Shown here: positions 21,137 to 21,145 of the stretch, one piece after another
Position numbering within the stretch: position 1 is the first letter of the stretch
Layout: every line of letters begins with the position of its first letter
Source: Actinomycetota bacterium
GTDB taxonomy: Bacteria; Actinomycetota; Acidimicrobiia; Acidimicrobiales; Microtrichaceae
Assembly (NCBI GenBank): GCA_005777415.1
Contig: SXMI01000012.1
Coordinates: 1 to 21,145, forward strand
Direction: 5' to 3'
Length of the DNA stretch: 21,145 bases
Position numbers and translations under genes: made by a program
The notes under the pieces: generated by a model
The model's input: the letters and a program-made list of their open reading frames with translations, nothing else
Database searches by the model: none
Told to the model about the DNA's origin: nothing

Positions 21137-21145
21137 CAACCGCCC

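Noticed and set aside
1..21145. Mobile element, phage, toxin-antitoxin or defence island
   Set aside because: No transposase, integrase, terminal repeats, attachment site, nuclease or defence-family motif was seen, and composition is uniform throughout.

Overview
The window is GC-rich, densely coded DNA with many GTG starts, short intergenic gaps and no tRNA, rRNA, mobile element or CRISPR array that I can see. A mycothione reductase, an F420/flavin-type luciferase-like domain, steroid-type paired acyl-CoA dehydrogenases and many TANNNT -10 boxes 6-7 bases before a start codon point to an actinobacterium. My inference is a free-living Acidimicrobiia-like lineage. I count 20 protein genes, one of them cut by the left edge.

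Layout. 1-3820: a partial enoyl-CoA hydratase (-), a HAD phosphatase (+), a repeat-rich disordered protein (-) whose 3' end overlaps the HAD gene, and mycothione reductase (-). 3842-6300: a G-run-rich intergenic region, a KstR-type operator lying on a -10 box, and two adjacent acyl-CoA dehydrogenases resembling mycobacterial FadE29 and FadE28. 6386-8755: a small zinc-ribbon protein (-) and a small basic protein (+), divergent around a large nested inverted repeat, then an Ala/Gly-rich EcsC-like protein (+) and a YqgE/AlgH protein (-). 8799-10614: an amidohydrolase and a SnoaL-like protein (-), with a TetR-type palindrome between them. 10720-13257: a GH3 glycosidase with a PA14 insert. 13265-16186: a Maf/YceF-type pyrophosphatase (-), an isochorismatase-fold protein lacking the usual catalytic residues (+), and a fused alpha/beta-hydrolase/luciferase-like oxidoreductase (-). 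16267-17932: a tightly overlapping operon of Dabb protein, 2-oxoglutarate/Fe(II) oxygenase and formaldehyde-activating enzyme (Fae). 17933-18249: a structured intergenic region. 18250-21010: a degenerate Glu/Leu/Phe/Val dehydrogenase-like protein overlapping a serine beta-lactamase-fold hydrolase, then a class II aldolase. The right edge carries the promoter and ribosome site of a further gene.

Three things stand out. First, the Dabb-oxygenase-Fae operon: Fae condenses formaldehyde with a pterin cofactor in methylotrophs and methanogens, and Fe/2OG oxygenases release formaldehyde when they demethylate, so the operon may couple an oxidative demethylation to formaldehyde capture. Second, eleven genes appear to be leaderless, with a -10 box placed directly before the start codon; this resets several start sites. 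Third, there are several unexplained palindromic regulatory sites, above all the nested inverted repeat at 6781-6840 and the KstR-like operator at 3941-3954.
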